This document shows positions 1 through 7,593 of a stretch of 12,073 bases of DNA, in pieces; position 1 is the stretch's first letter; each line of letters starts with the position of its first letter. This DNA is from DTU018 sp029550685 (GTDB lineage: Bacteria > Bacillota > Syntrophomonadia > Syntrophomonadales > Syntrophomonadaceae), in the NCBI GenBank assembly GCA_035412805.1, contig DAONVO010000068.1:1-12073 (forward strand), given 5' to 3'. The notes under the pieces were generated by a model. The model made no database searches. It saw nothing but the letters and a program-made list of their open reading frames with translations, and was not told the origin of the DNA. A program made the position numbers and the translations under genes.

Positions 1-105
1 GTTATTTGTTAGTCACTTATTAATTCGACAAAATGGGGGGTGAAGTCCTTTTTCTAGGCAACTAAAATCCCATTATTTTCGGGCTTAGATAAATATGCAA
101 AACTC

Positions 106-612
106 TCACTCTATTACCGGTCGCTTAAATATCAAAATCAAACATTGGGGACGAACATTTGGCTGAATTCCCGTAACATAGTTTTCGTTTCCAAAATTCG
201 GCCAGGCAGTCTCTACTTCCATAGTACTGCTAACTAGTTCCCAACCCGCATCTCCAAACCTGTTCAATATGGCTTCATCGACATCAATGGTGTTATAAGC
301 ACTGCTGGACCATCCTGTTCTGTCATTTTGTTCTTCTGGAAACATTTTAACTACTTTATACTCCCACTGGTTAATATCAGCATTAACTAATGATACTGTA
401 GTCAAGGCGTTAAACATGAGTATTACAGCTAATAAGCATACTATTAAAATGCCAAATACTTTTATCGCAGTAGTATTTGCTGGTTCTTTTTGAGAATAGC
501 TATTAGCGCTTACCCTTAGATTGTCGGCTGTATTGTCTATATTTTGCCCACAGGCACTACAAAACAATGCTTCGTCCCGATTTTCAGCTCCGCAATAATT
601 GCAAAGTTTCAT
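106..612 (-). CDS. Zinc-ribbon membrane protein with DUF4177-like C-terminal domain
   Basis: This 168-residue protein has three visible parts. Residues 4-21 form a short zinc ribbon (C4-x2-C7 and C18-x2-C21). Residues 49-73 are one hydrophobic membrane segment. Residues 83-165 resemble the small DUF4177 domain: WEYKVV at 83-88, a GWELVS stretch at 123-128 and a final LIFKRP at 159-164. The ATG start follows a GGAGGG ribosome site about 10 bases upstream. The likely topology is a cytosolic zinc ribbon with an extracytoplasmic DUF4177 domain. Function is unknown. It lies 63 bases after the repaired end of the DUF5685-like gene on the same strand, so it may be the last gene of the cluster or an independent gene. 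It carries none of the acidic DIEIE-type peptides seen in the other members, which argues mildly for a passenger. The family call rests on a few conserved positions only. Confidence 0.85.
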   Translation of the reverse strand: MKLCNYCGAENRDEALFCSACGQNIDNTADNLRVSANSYSQKEPANTTAIKVFGILIVCLLAVILMFNALTTVSLVNADINQWEYKVVKMFPEEQNDRTGWSSSAYNTIDVDEAILNRFGDAGWELVSSTMEVETAWPNFGNENYVTGIQPNVRPQCLILIFKRPVIE

Positions 613-675
613 TTATAAATTCCCTCCCTTCAAAAGACTTATTTATCTGCTTATGATGTGACAGCCTTCGAATCG
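613..675. other. Short intergenic spacer
   Basis: These 63 bases separate the repaired stop codon of the DUF5685-like gene (676-678) from the start of the zinc-ribbon/DUF4177-like gene. The spacer carries the ribosome site of the downstream gene. I see no strong hairpin followed by a T-run on the minus strand, so there is no evidence that transcription stops here. Confidence 0.4.
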
Positions 676-2056
676 CTATCTGCATCCAAAAGTGGTACAG
701 CGGTTGCCATTTTCCTGCCAGCATTGACGGTGATGGGGTACCTTGCAACGGGGCATACGATGATGTTTTCTCCTGGTTTTATGGTGGTCTGACAATAGGG
801 GCAGACTTTTCCCACCATGTCGGCATGGCTGAATGTTGGGGTAGGATTTCTTGACGAAGGCGGGGGACTAGCGCACTAAGACAAATCCAGCCTTTTTGGG
901 GATGGTAGACCACATCTGCTCCAGTTCCACAATAGCTGCAAAGGGGTGGATTCGGGGGGTATTCTTGCCTAGGAGGTTGATATTGTCTAGGTGGTTCGGA
1001 ATACTTGTTTTCGCTGCCGCAGCATCCTTGGCAACAACCAGAACAAGTTTCACAACAGTAACCAATACAAGCCAGCATGCAAAAGCATGTACATATATCT
1101 CCTATACACGCTCCAATATCTCCAGACTCATCAAACAATAAGCGCCAGGGATTAAACTTAGGCTGACGTTTGGCTGCCGGTAAATACCCGAATATCGACA
1201 TAGCTTGGTTACGGAGAGAAGTTACTAATAACCGGCGCACCAGTTGTTGCCTGCTGCCAAAACTAAGGCTGTCAACTAGGCTGCGGATGCGAGCCAAATC
1301 TCTATGACCAGAGTGGCTAGTTCTTTTAAGGGATATAGATTTGCCTTTCTCCTGGTAACAGGCATTATCATAGCAGGCGCTAATGGCATTATAGGCACAT
1401 TGCCTCTGGTCCTGCGGCAAGTCATTGCAGGCATCCAGTATGTATATGGTCCGGCCGGTATAGCTGCCTAGCTGATACAATGCATCAAGGTATTCTTCTT
1501 TTCCTCCCAATCTAGCCATAGCAGCAAAGATTTTTCCTAACATCTCTGAGGTTTGTTGGGCTACATCAAGGAGACTGAGGGATTCCCTTTCTGCTTCAAT
1601 CTGGTTTGAAATTACAGCTTCCATATCAAGGTCCAAGCCTTGGGAGGGCAAGGTGTTTTGAGCCTTCTGGTACCGGGGCTGTATCCATTTCCATAAGAGG
1701 CGGTTATAGAATCTTCCTTCGTCCTGTACGTTATCTAAAACCTTACCGGCAGCTGCTGCCAAGCCGGCACTGGCGGCAAAAATGAAAGCAGACTGGTCAG
1801 AATCCAAACAGTCTTTTTTTCGCCAGAAAGCAGCCGGACAGCGGCGAATGTTCAGCGCAGTTTGGTTAATTCCCTGGCTTTCCTGCATTCCGACTATCAT
1901 AATAGCCAACAGGGCAGCATCGTAGCTCAAAGCCATCCGGGATGACCAGCCATAGTTTTTTCCCAAAGTGTGACATAGGGTACAGTAGAACAACTGGTAT
2001 TCTAAACGCTGCTGGTGATTAAGTTCTGCCTGCCGAGGAGTTATATAGCCAAACAT
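676..2056 (-). pseudogene. DUF5685-like Cys-rich protein with C-terminal RING-like module, split by two -1 frameshifts
   Basis: The open frame covers 779-2056 (425 residues). It opens MFGYITPRQAEL with a nearby CTLC, as in DUF5685 proteins, and an AGGAG ribosome site precedes the ATG. Residues 317-346 hold twelve cysteines, followed by a Pro/Gln/Tyr linker and a zinc-ribbon half (C373-x2-C376). Two single-base losses then move the frame. After S394 (codon 875-877) the next frame restores CLSC and continues through GKVCPYCQ. Near 746-749 a second shift restores CPVC and PHHRQCW, ending TTFGCR-stop at 676-678. Repaired, the protein has 460 residues and ends in the same Cys/His module that opens the RING-like proteins at 5757 and 10912. 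As written, 31 unrelated residues replace it. These may be assembly errors, a real lesion or, least likely, programmed shifts. The function of DUF5685 is unknown. The gene follows the FHA gene by 9 bases. Confidence 0.75.
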
Positions 2057-2065
2057 TTCTTTCTC

Positions 2066-3154
2066 CTATGTATCGAAGTCAAATGTCCGATTGCTCTCTT
2101 TAAGCTGAAACAAGAATACGGTTGATCCCATGCGAATGGACTGTCCGTTGGCTAGTGCGGAGGCAGAAACCGGGCGGTCATTGACAAAAACGGGGTAGTC
2201 GACACTGTTGTTTACTATCCTGTAACGCCCCTGTTTTCCTTCTATAATGGCTTGGAACGGTGCAACTTCAGGATCACGATAGATGACAATATCGCACTTG
2301 GGTGAGCTTCCCACCCGTGTAACTTCGTTAAACAATATGTATTCTTTTCCAGCCATGGGTCCGGCGATTACTTTCAACCAGGCCTCCTTGCGGATTTCAT
2401 CCACCATACCAATAGCAGCCCCGACAGCAGCCCCCATTAAAGTAATAGCTATGAAACGGCTGGTGCCACCGCCCATGGTAACGCTGCCAATTAAATCAAA
2501 TAGGAGACCTCCGACCAGACCCCCTATCATTCCTCCGATTAATCCATTGATTATTTTCTTGCTGGAACGAAAGGAAATGCCCTGCCCTAGACCAATGAAC
2601 AGGCCTACCAAACCCCAAGCAAGGGTACGGGCCAGCACCTGCATACCCATACTTATCGCGAAGGTACCGCCACCCATAGCACTGTATAAAATCTGTCCAA
2701 TGCCTCCGCCAACCATACCGCCTAAAAAGCCAACTCCCAGAGTAATGGCTCCTCCCCGCAGTGCCACGGGAGCAACTCTGGTTATTACCCCTTCGGCAGC
2801 ACCCAGGGCAGACCCCATAAGGCCTCCAATTACTCCGCCAAAGAGAGCCATTTCGATGATAATCTGTTCTAGGGATTGGGCGGTACCATTATCCTCAAAG
2901 AGCATTTCGGTTACCAACCAGGCCAGCAGTCCGCCGATAGCCCCGGCTATTATATTTTGCAAAATGTTAGAGCGTATAATCGGATTGCCGCCAGCTTTGA
3001 CTGTTGGAGAAAAACCAGCAGAGTCTGAGGGCATACCTGGGAAAATCTCATCATCGTCCAGATCATCCAGTTCAATTATAATTTTTTCTGGTGTATCAAC
3101 TTCGGGAAGATCCTCGGTATCCAGTACTATCAGATTGTCATCGTCAGGCATCAC
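2066..3154 (-). CDS. Glycine-zipper multi-pass membrane protein with C-terminal FHA domain
   Basis: The 362-residue protein has three regions. Residues 1-45 are an acidic tail with DNLIVLDTEDL (6-16) and KIIIELDDLDDDEIF (24-38). Residues 65-250 contain about six glycine-rich hydrophobic segments with GGxxGG patterns, typical of glycine-zipper membrane proteins. Residues 258-352 form an FHA fold, with RVGSS at 280-284 and a late VFVNDRPV strand. FHA domains bind phosphothreonine, but the usual S-R-x-H-A stretch here reads A-P-F-Q-A (298-302), so the Ser and His that support the phosphopeptide are gone. R280 and S283 remain. Binding may be altered or lost. GTG at 3154 follows AGGAGG by 7 bases; an ATG one codon later is equally possible. 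The gene starts 49 bases after the second JAB gene. It could scaffold conjugation proteins at the membrane (inference). Confidence 0.9.
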   Translation of the reverse strand: MMPDDDNLIVLDTEDLPEVDTPEKIIIELDDLDDDEIFPGMPSDSAGFSPTVKAGGNPIIRSNILQNIIAGAIGGLLAWLVTEMLFEDNGTAQSLEQIIIEMALFGGVIGGLMGSALGAAEGVITRVAPVALRGGAITLGVGFLGGMVGGGIGQILYSAMGGGTFAISMGMQVLARTLAWGLVGLFIGLGQGISFRSSKKIINGLIGGMIGGLVGGLLFDLIGSVTMGGGTSRFIAITLMGAAVGAAIGMVDEIRKEAWLKVIAGPMAGKEYILFNEVTRVGSSPKCDIVIYRDPEVAPFQAIIEGKQGRYRIVNNSVDYPVFVNDRPVSASALANGQSIRMGSTVFLFQLKESNRTFDFDT

Positions 3155-3203
3155 ATTCCCACCTCCTGTTATATTTCAACTAAACTATTGTTTAATCTCA
3201 AAA

Positions 3204-4241
3204 CTATGTTTTATCTGGTTCATTAGGTTTAAGTTTGCTGGCAGCAAAATAAGATTTCTGAGCAAGTTGATACTTTTTTTTACGACCGTTATCAGACTCT
3301 GATAAAACAGTGCCTTGATTTAGGCTGGTTTCACTGGAGAATTCAAAGGTAAGTTCGGGGTTGACAGAGGAAGATTCGAGATGGTCTGTATCCAAGGCTG
3401 CATGATCTGGAGCAAGTGGTGTAGAAGCTTCCTGCTGGGAAGATGGTTCAGTTTCAGTTGGTGTAGCTGGGGCTTTTGGTTCAAAACTTTGTTCTTCAAT
3501 TAATGGGGACAGTATCTCATGAAATGGTTTGCCTCTGGGCTTCCCTTCCACTGGGTCTGATAGGTCGACATCAATATCTATGTATGATTTAGTCTCCATA
3601 TTGTCCAGATTATCCTGGGCTGTATACGGCAGGTTATTAATTTCTCCCTGAAAGTTCTCATTACCATAAGCAAAAATAAAGACATTGTAATTTCGGACAA
3701 TCTGTTTATCCTCCCAGACAAAGAAGCCGCATTTCTTTCTCAAGGGGTCAAAAACTACCGCCACCTGTTCTTTGCCGGGGAAGAAATTCTGGTGGATAAA
3801 AGTGTCATACCGGGAAAGAAAAATGCCATGCCCAGGGTGGGTATGAAACCAGCCCACTATTTTTTTGTAAGGGTAGTCTTGTTCGAGCCTTTTGTTGATG
3901 TCATTCCAGGTTTCATGGGTGAAGGTCAGGGTGGTGAAACTTTCTTTCATATAGCGTCCTTCAATAAAACCGGTAATTTCCAAAACGCTGACCCCTGAAT
4001 CTAGCACTGATTCTCCTACCAAAACCCCCCCTACTTCACGGTTTTGGTTATCCTGTGCATAGTTCCACAAATGCTCCCATACCGTGTAATGGATATAAAT
4101 AGGCTGATGATTACTGCCGATAAAAAATACCGGTTGCAGTTGGTGATGACGGGAATCACTTGTATTCACAGCGATATCCTGGGACTGACCCAGGATGATT
4201 TCCAGGTTCTCATCTTTCGGGTCATGTGGCAAAGTAATCAC
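3204..4241 (-). CDS. JAB/JAMM (MPN) metallo-isopeptidase with long acidic tail, copy B
   Basis: Residues 40-190 form a JAB/MPN domain with a complete zinc site: E69 in REVGGVLVG, H133-T-H135, then S143 and D146 in the H-x-H-x7-S-x2-D arrangement. JAB enzymes cut isopeptide bonds at ubiquitin-like modifiers or trim modifier precursors, and this one should be catalytically competent. No signal peptide or membrane segment is seen, so it is probably cytosolic. Residues 195-345 are a low-complexity tail rich in Pro, Ser, Thr and Glu ending in a basic patch (RKKKYQ). SIM-like peptides occur at residues 12-18 (NLEIILG) and 220-227 (YIDIDVDL). The domain closely resembles that of the JAB-LysM protein at 6725, so the two are paralogues. 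It follows E2 copy B by 10 bases. The start is GTG at 4241, preceded by a G-rich ribosome site. Confidence 0.95.
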   Translation of the reverse strand: MITLPHDPKDENLEIILGQSQDIAVNTSDSRHHQLQPVFFIGSNHQPIYIHYTVWEHLWNYAQDNQNREVGGVLVGESVLDSGVSVLEITGFIEGRYMKESFTTLTFTHETWNDINKRLEQDYPYKKIVGWFHTHPGHGIFLSRYDTFIHQNFFPGKEQVAVVFDPLRKKCGFFVWEDKQIVRNYNVFIFAYGNENFQGEINNLPYTAQDNLDNMETKSYIDIDVDLSDPVEGKPRGKPFHEILSPLIEEQSFEPKAPATPTETEPSSQQEASTPLAPDHAALDTDHLESSSVNPELTFEFSSETSLNQGTVLSESDNGRKKKYQLAQKSYFAASKLKPNEPDKT

Positions 4242-4251
4242 CCCACCCCCA

Positions 4252-4848
4252 TTAATTGAATTCGATCTCTATATCATCCAGTGTATCGGCCTCTTCAGTT
4301 GGGCGTTCGGAAATAAGAGTAATATCAAGGTCATCGTCCTCTGTCCTGGGAACAGTCTCCAGACCGATCTCCACCTCAGGCTCGGGTTGATAGAGGTCTA
4401 CTTTGCCAATGGGGAAAAGATGTTCGTTGGCACGGGCCCATTTGGCGGCCTGAGCATCCAGCGGGCTCTTAGGGTTATAACTCTGGTACTGAATCATTTC
4501 GCCTATTTGCACGATAACATCCCACAAGGTTTCACCTGCAGCCCAGTGATCCCCAATACACACCGTACCCTTGCTTCGAAAATTAGGATGGAAAATCTCT
4601 GTTTTTATTTCGCATAGGGGCTTTTCTCTGGGATACGATTCGCTAAGGTAGATCTCTACCTGGTGTTTTTTAATTGCTACCGGGCGGTTCAGCTTTTTAT
4701 CCCACTTTAGTCCCTTCACTAGGTATGTAACCAAATATCTTTCCGGGGGATAAGGACCTATCGGCTCAATTTTTATGTATTTGTGGCCGGCAGCCTCGTT
4801 CTGAATCCTTTCAAAATCTGCCGTCAGCCGACGTAAACGCGCGCTCAT
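4252..4848 (-). CDS. E2-like ubiquitin-conjugating (UBC-fold) enzyme, copy B, with tail of three acidic peptides
   Basis: The 198-residue protein carries a UBC-fold domain (about residues 1-145). SYPREKP (71-77) matches the YP-x-x-P strand, HPN lies at 87-89, and the candidate catalytic cysteine is C97 in GTVCIG. The 8-residue spacing from N89 to C97 equals that of classical eukaryotic E2s. A tryptophan follows at 102 (GDHW), then the helix motif GEMIQY and an AAKWA helix, both shared with E2 copy A. It should accept a ubiquitin-like protein from the E1 as a thioester and pass it to a lysine. The tail (150-198) has three evenly built acidic peptides: EVEIGLE (158-164), DLDITLI (173-179) and DIEIEFN (192-198, the C-terminus). 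AGGAGGG lies 5 bases before the ATG. The gene sits between the RING-like RDD protein and a JAB gene. Confidence 0.95.
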   Translation of the reverse strand: MSARLRRLTADFERIQNEAAGHKYIKIEPIGPYPPERYLVTYLVKGLKWDKKLNRPVAIKKHQVEIYLSESYPREKPLCEIKTEIFHPNFRSKGTVCIGDHWAAGETLWDVIVQIGEMIQYQSYNPKSPLDAQAAKWARANEHLFPIGKVDLYQPEPEVEIGLETVPRTEDDDLDITLISERPTEEADTLDDIEIEFN

Positions 4849-4853
4849 ATAAT

Positions 4854-4860
4854 CCCTCCT
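4854..4860 (-). promoter_or_regulatory. Strong ribosome binding site of E2 copy B
   Basis: AGGAGGG on the minus strand lies 5 bases before the ATG at 4848 and directly after the stop codon of the RDD protein (4862-4864). It fixes the E2 start and suggests strong initiation inside the operon. Confidence 0.8.
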
Positions 4861-4861
4861 T

Positions 4862-5757
4862 TTAGGTTCTTAATCCAGGGTAACTGGACACTGCTATGAC
4901 TTGGGTATTAGCCAGATAATCACCAATTCTCCGGCCATCATCACTAACTAAGACCATAATACAGTCGATTAAACTNNNNNNNNNNNNNNNNNNNNNNNNN
5001 NNNNNNNNNNNNNNNNNNNNNNNNNNNNNNNNNNNNNNNNNNNNNNNNNNNNNNNNNNNNNNNNNNNNNNNNNNNATGGGATTATCCATAGCAAGGCTCT
5101 CAAGGCCGACTTACCTCTAGTACAGGGTAAATTAGTGTTGAGATTAACCACCATCAGCCCCATAGCCTTTTTACCGATACTCTGGCCATTTTCTCTGCCA
5201 TCCTTGGTAAATGCATACCATATAGCCCAAATAGAGGTTATTAGTGCTATGAAATAAAAGAAATCGCTATAGGTAGCCTCAGCAAGGAATATTGGCACCC
5301 AGATAGCCAGAGACACTATTAAGCCGTCTAGTATTGATGCTATCAACCGGTTAAAGGAGGATGCTTTTGGATACCACCGCACGTGGCTTCCTGTCTGATG
5401 AGGAGGACCGGGAGCAGCAAGCTGGTAATGACCGGCCGCCATCTGCGCATCCGGCAACATACTCCCGCAATAGCGACATTTAATAGCCCGAAGCAGAATG
5501 GTCTCACCGCAATAAGGGCAGAATTTGGTTGGTGCCGTTCTTTCTGGTTCTACTTCAATATCTACTATGGGTCGATTGGATCGGTTATTTACCGGTACCC
5601 TAGAAGCCTGTCCCCGGCAACCGAATGTAGTACACCCTCCGCCCTCAGTCCAGCATTGCTGGTGGTGGGGAATGGAACAGGCTGAACAAAAAACTACAGC
5701 TTCACCCGGTTTTACTGGGGTTTGGCAGTAAGGGCAAGTCTTGCCTACAGCACTCAT
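4862..5757 (-). CDS. RING-like / zinc-ribbon / RDD membrane protein (candidate E3), interrupted by an assembly gap
   Basis: Residues 8-47 form a RING-like binuclear zinc module: C8-x2-C11, C24-x2-C27, H31 or H32, C35, C42 and C47. This matches the prokaryotic RING families found beside E1/E2 genes, so it is a candidate E3 that would bring a charged E2 to substrates. A linker with IVDIEVEP (64-71) follows, then a zinc ribbon (C80, C83, C94, C97). From about residue 134 comes an RDD membrane domain with R137, D144, two hydrophobic segments and GQSIGKKAMGLMVVN (191-205). The run of N follows residue 227. Reading resumes at SLIDCIMVLV in another frame and ends IGDYLANTQVIAV, the usual RDD end, so these are two parts of one gene. 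The ATG overlaps the stop of the JAB-LysM gene (ATGA), implying coupled translation. E3 activity is inference. Confidence 0.9.
4976..5075. other. Assembly gap of exactly 100 N
   Basis: Exactly 100 N is the conventional placeholder for a gap of unknown size, so its length is not meaningful. It falls inside the RDD domain. The flanks, LRALLWIIP before and SLIDCIMVL after, would normally be close together in an RDD protein, so only a few codons are probably missing. The flanking reading frames disagree by the nominal gap length, which supports this. Confidence 0.95.
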
Positions 5758-6725
5758 GGCTTGTCCTCCTCTACATTTGGGATAATCAATATTTGGCCAG
5801 GCTGTATAATGTAGTCTGGGAGCAAATAGTTATGGTGGGCTATTTCTCTATAGCGAAAGCCGGTTCCATAATACATTTCACTGATTTCCCACAGGTTATC
5901 TCCTTTACGTACTTTATGCTTGTAAATGACTTCTACAGGGATTTCATTCTTAACTACCGCAGCAGTGGCAGCAGCGGGTTCTGGGGAAGGAGGTTCTACA
6001 TGCATTCTCTGGCCTTGTTTTATTCCTACATTGTAACTGCCCAGGGTTAGACCGAATATGAGCACCAGACCTATGATAGCCTGCCACCATCTGCCTCCGC
6101 CTGTGCCAGCAGCATCCACTTTATCTAGGTACATATCTGCAGGTGACGGTTTATTATCAGATCCTGCCTCTGAGCTATAACCGGGCAACAAATACCCGCC
6201 ATTGTTGTATCCGATCTCTTCTACCACAAAGCTACATGGTTTTATCTCCTTGCCTTCCCAACAAAAGAAGCCTTCTTTATGTGCCACTGGGTCTATTACA
6301 AAGGCAACCTGCCAGGGCAGGTTAAAAAAGTTCTTATGAATAAAACGGTCAAACTCAGAAAGGAATATACCAAAACCTGGATGAGTATGAAACCAGCCCA
6401 CAATTTTTAGGTCTGGAAACATCTTATCTTTGACTTGGTTAATATAAGCCCAGGATTCATGGGTAAGTTTCACACTGGCTCTTTGTCTTTCGGCATCGCG
6501 GGCTTCTATCGCAGCTATTACCTTTATAATCACCTTAGAACCTTGTTGCTCATAATGACCCAAGATTACTCCCGCCAACTCCCGGGATAAATCGGTTTGG
6601 GCATAGCTATTCATTTGCTGGTGGACATCATCATCTACTATTATGATAAAGTCCTGTGCCTGGGAAAGAAGCATATCGTCAGCGGGCTTTAGGCTTATTT
6701 CCAGGTCATCGTGTTCACCGCTCAT
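5754..6725 (-). CDS. JAB/JAMM isopeptidase fused to a membrane segment and LysM domain, copy A
   Basis: Residues 25-170 form a JAB/MPN domain with an intact metal site: E49 in RELAGVILG, H113-T-H115, S123 and D126. It should remove or mature the ubiquitin-like protein. A linker leads to one membrane segment (about 215-232). Residues 268-316 form a LysM domain with the typical KVRKGDNLWEIS opening and IIQPGQILIIP end. LysM binds N-acetylglucosamine polymers such as peptidoglycan. The most sensible topology is JAB inside and LysM outside, tying the deconjugase to the envelope. DLEISLK (7-13) at the N-terminus matches the tail peptides of the protease and M48 proteins. The ATG at 6725 follows an AAAGGA ribosome site. 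The gene starts 14 bases after the M48 gene and overlaps the RDD gene by 4 bases. The JAB-TM-LysM order is unusual. Confidence 0.95.
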   Translation of the reverse strand: MSGEHDDLEISLKPADDMLLSQAQDFIIIVDDDVHQQMNSYAQTDLSRELAGVILGHYEQQGSKVIIKVIAAIEARDAERQRASVKLTHESWAYINQVKDKMFPDLKIVGWFHTHPGFGIFLSEFDRFIHKNFFNLPWQVAFVIDPVAHKEGFFCWEGKEIKPCSFVVEEIGYNNGGYLLPGYSSEAGSDNKPSPADMYLDKVDAAGTGGGRWWQAIIGLVLIFGLTLGSYNVGIKQGQRMHVEPPSPEPAAATAAVVKNEIPVEVIYKHKVRKGDNLWEISEMYYGTGFRYREIAHHNYLLPDYIIQPGQILIIPNVEEDKP

Positions 6726-6739
6726 GAACTCATTCCTTT

Positions 6740-7576
6740 CTATTTTAATTCTATTTCTAATTCCGATGAGCTGAGATCAGGCCAATCCCGTTTGTTAGGC
6801 CATAAGTTTCGGAATTGCTCCGAATAATAGAAATCCAATAGCTGCCGCATACGCACCGGAATGTAGTGATGGCTGTATAGGGTCTCGGCTATTTGTCCCA
6901 CCGGATTAAAATCCAGGGACAGCAGTTGGTTTTCCAGGTATTCTTCAATGTCTATTTCGTCTGCCAGTCTCTTGGATCCACAGGCGAAGACCAGCAAGCA
7001 TCGACAAGCTTCGTTGATATCCTGACAGGCGATGAGTCCTGCCCGATCAGCTGTTATCTCACTTTTTCTTTCCCAGTCCAGAATAGCTTTTTGTAGGGAA
7101 GCTGAAAAACGGCGTTGCCGGTTTTGCAGGTAACGGTACATATTGGCATAGAGTACGTGCTGACTCTTGATATGCCCCATTTCATGCCCCAGGATAAACG
7201 ATAATTGGCAATCATTTAATTGCTCAAACAGGCTATGGGAGATGACAATAACATTCTGTTCTCCGGTACCAAAGGTTGATGCATTTAAATATGGATCATT
7301 GCAGATAAATACTTGCGGTGGAAAGATATGCAATATGGCGGCTACTTTTTCAATTAGTTGATGGAATTTGGGCAGTTGCCGGCGCGATACTTTTACCCCG
7401 GTGCCGTTTAACTGGCCGTTTATGAATGGCTCGGCAAATTCTCTGATGTATTCTCTGGTTATGAACTGCAGCTCTTTCATTTTTTTTAACTTGTTTAATG
7501 CCTGGCGATCCGGAAGATACTCGTAATCATCCAGATCAAGTGATAATGGTACCACGTTATCCTCAATATTCTTCAA
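6740..7576 (-). CDS. Soluble M48-family zinc metallopeptidase
   Basis: The 278-residue protein has the zinc-binding HEMGH motif (131-135), and E173 in SEITADRAG is the third ligand as in M48 peptidases. The domain spans roughly residues 65-250. Unlike HtpX and most bacterial M48 enzymes, it has no signal peptide and no convincing membrane segment, so it should act in the cytosol. The C-terminus is ELEIELK (272-278), almost the same as the protease tail DIDIELK and the JAB-LysM N-terminal DLEISLK. Residues 9-22 (VVPLSLDLDDYEYL) are a looser acidic variant. The TTG start at 7576 lies 17 bases after the E1 stop, with GGTGG about 13 bases upstream, so the start is less certain than elsewhere. It may degrade modified proteins or process a cluster component (inference). 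Confidence 0.9.
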   Translation of the reverse strand: MKNIEDNVVPLSLDLDDYEYLPDRQALNKLKKMKELQFITREYIREFAEPFINGQLNGTGVKVSRRQLPKFHQLIEKVAAILHIFPPQVFICNDPYLNASTFGTGEQNVIVISHSLFEQLNDCQLSFILGHEMGHIKSQHVLYANMYRYLQNRQRRFSASLQKAILDWERKSEITADRAGLIACQDINEACRCLLVFACGSKRLADEIDIEEYLENQLLSLDFNPVGQIAETLYSHHYIPVRMRQLLDFYYSEQFRNLWPNKRDWPDLSSSELEIELK

Positions 7577-7593
7577 CCTACATGTTTCACCAC

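Noticed and set aside
1..105. Transcription terminator after the zinc-ribbon/DUF4177-like gene
   Set aside because: On the minus strand I see only weak short repeats (for example CCT-AGAAA-AGG) and no GC-rich stem followed by a T-run.
2283..3302. Long plus-strand open frame of 339 codons opposite the glycine-zipper/FHA gene
   Set aside because: It is Pro/Ile/Ser-rich, as expected from reading glycine codons backwards. It has no ribosome site or recognisable domain, and the minus-strand gene has clear FHA and membrane features.
4195..4617. Plus-strand open frame of 140 codons opposite the E2 copy B gene
   Set aside because: It is a shadow of a gene with an intact E2 active site. It shows no domain and crosses the E2/JAB junction.
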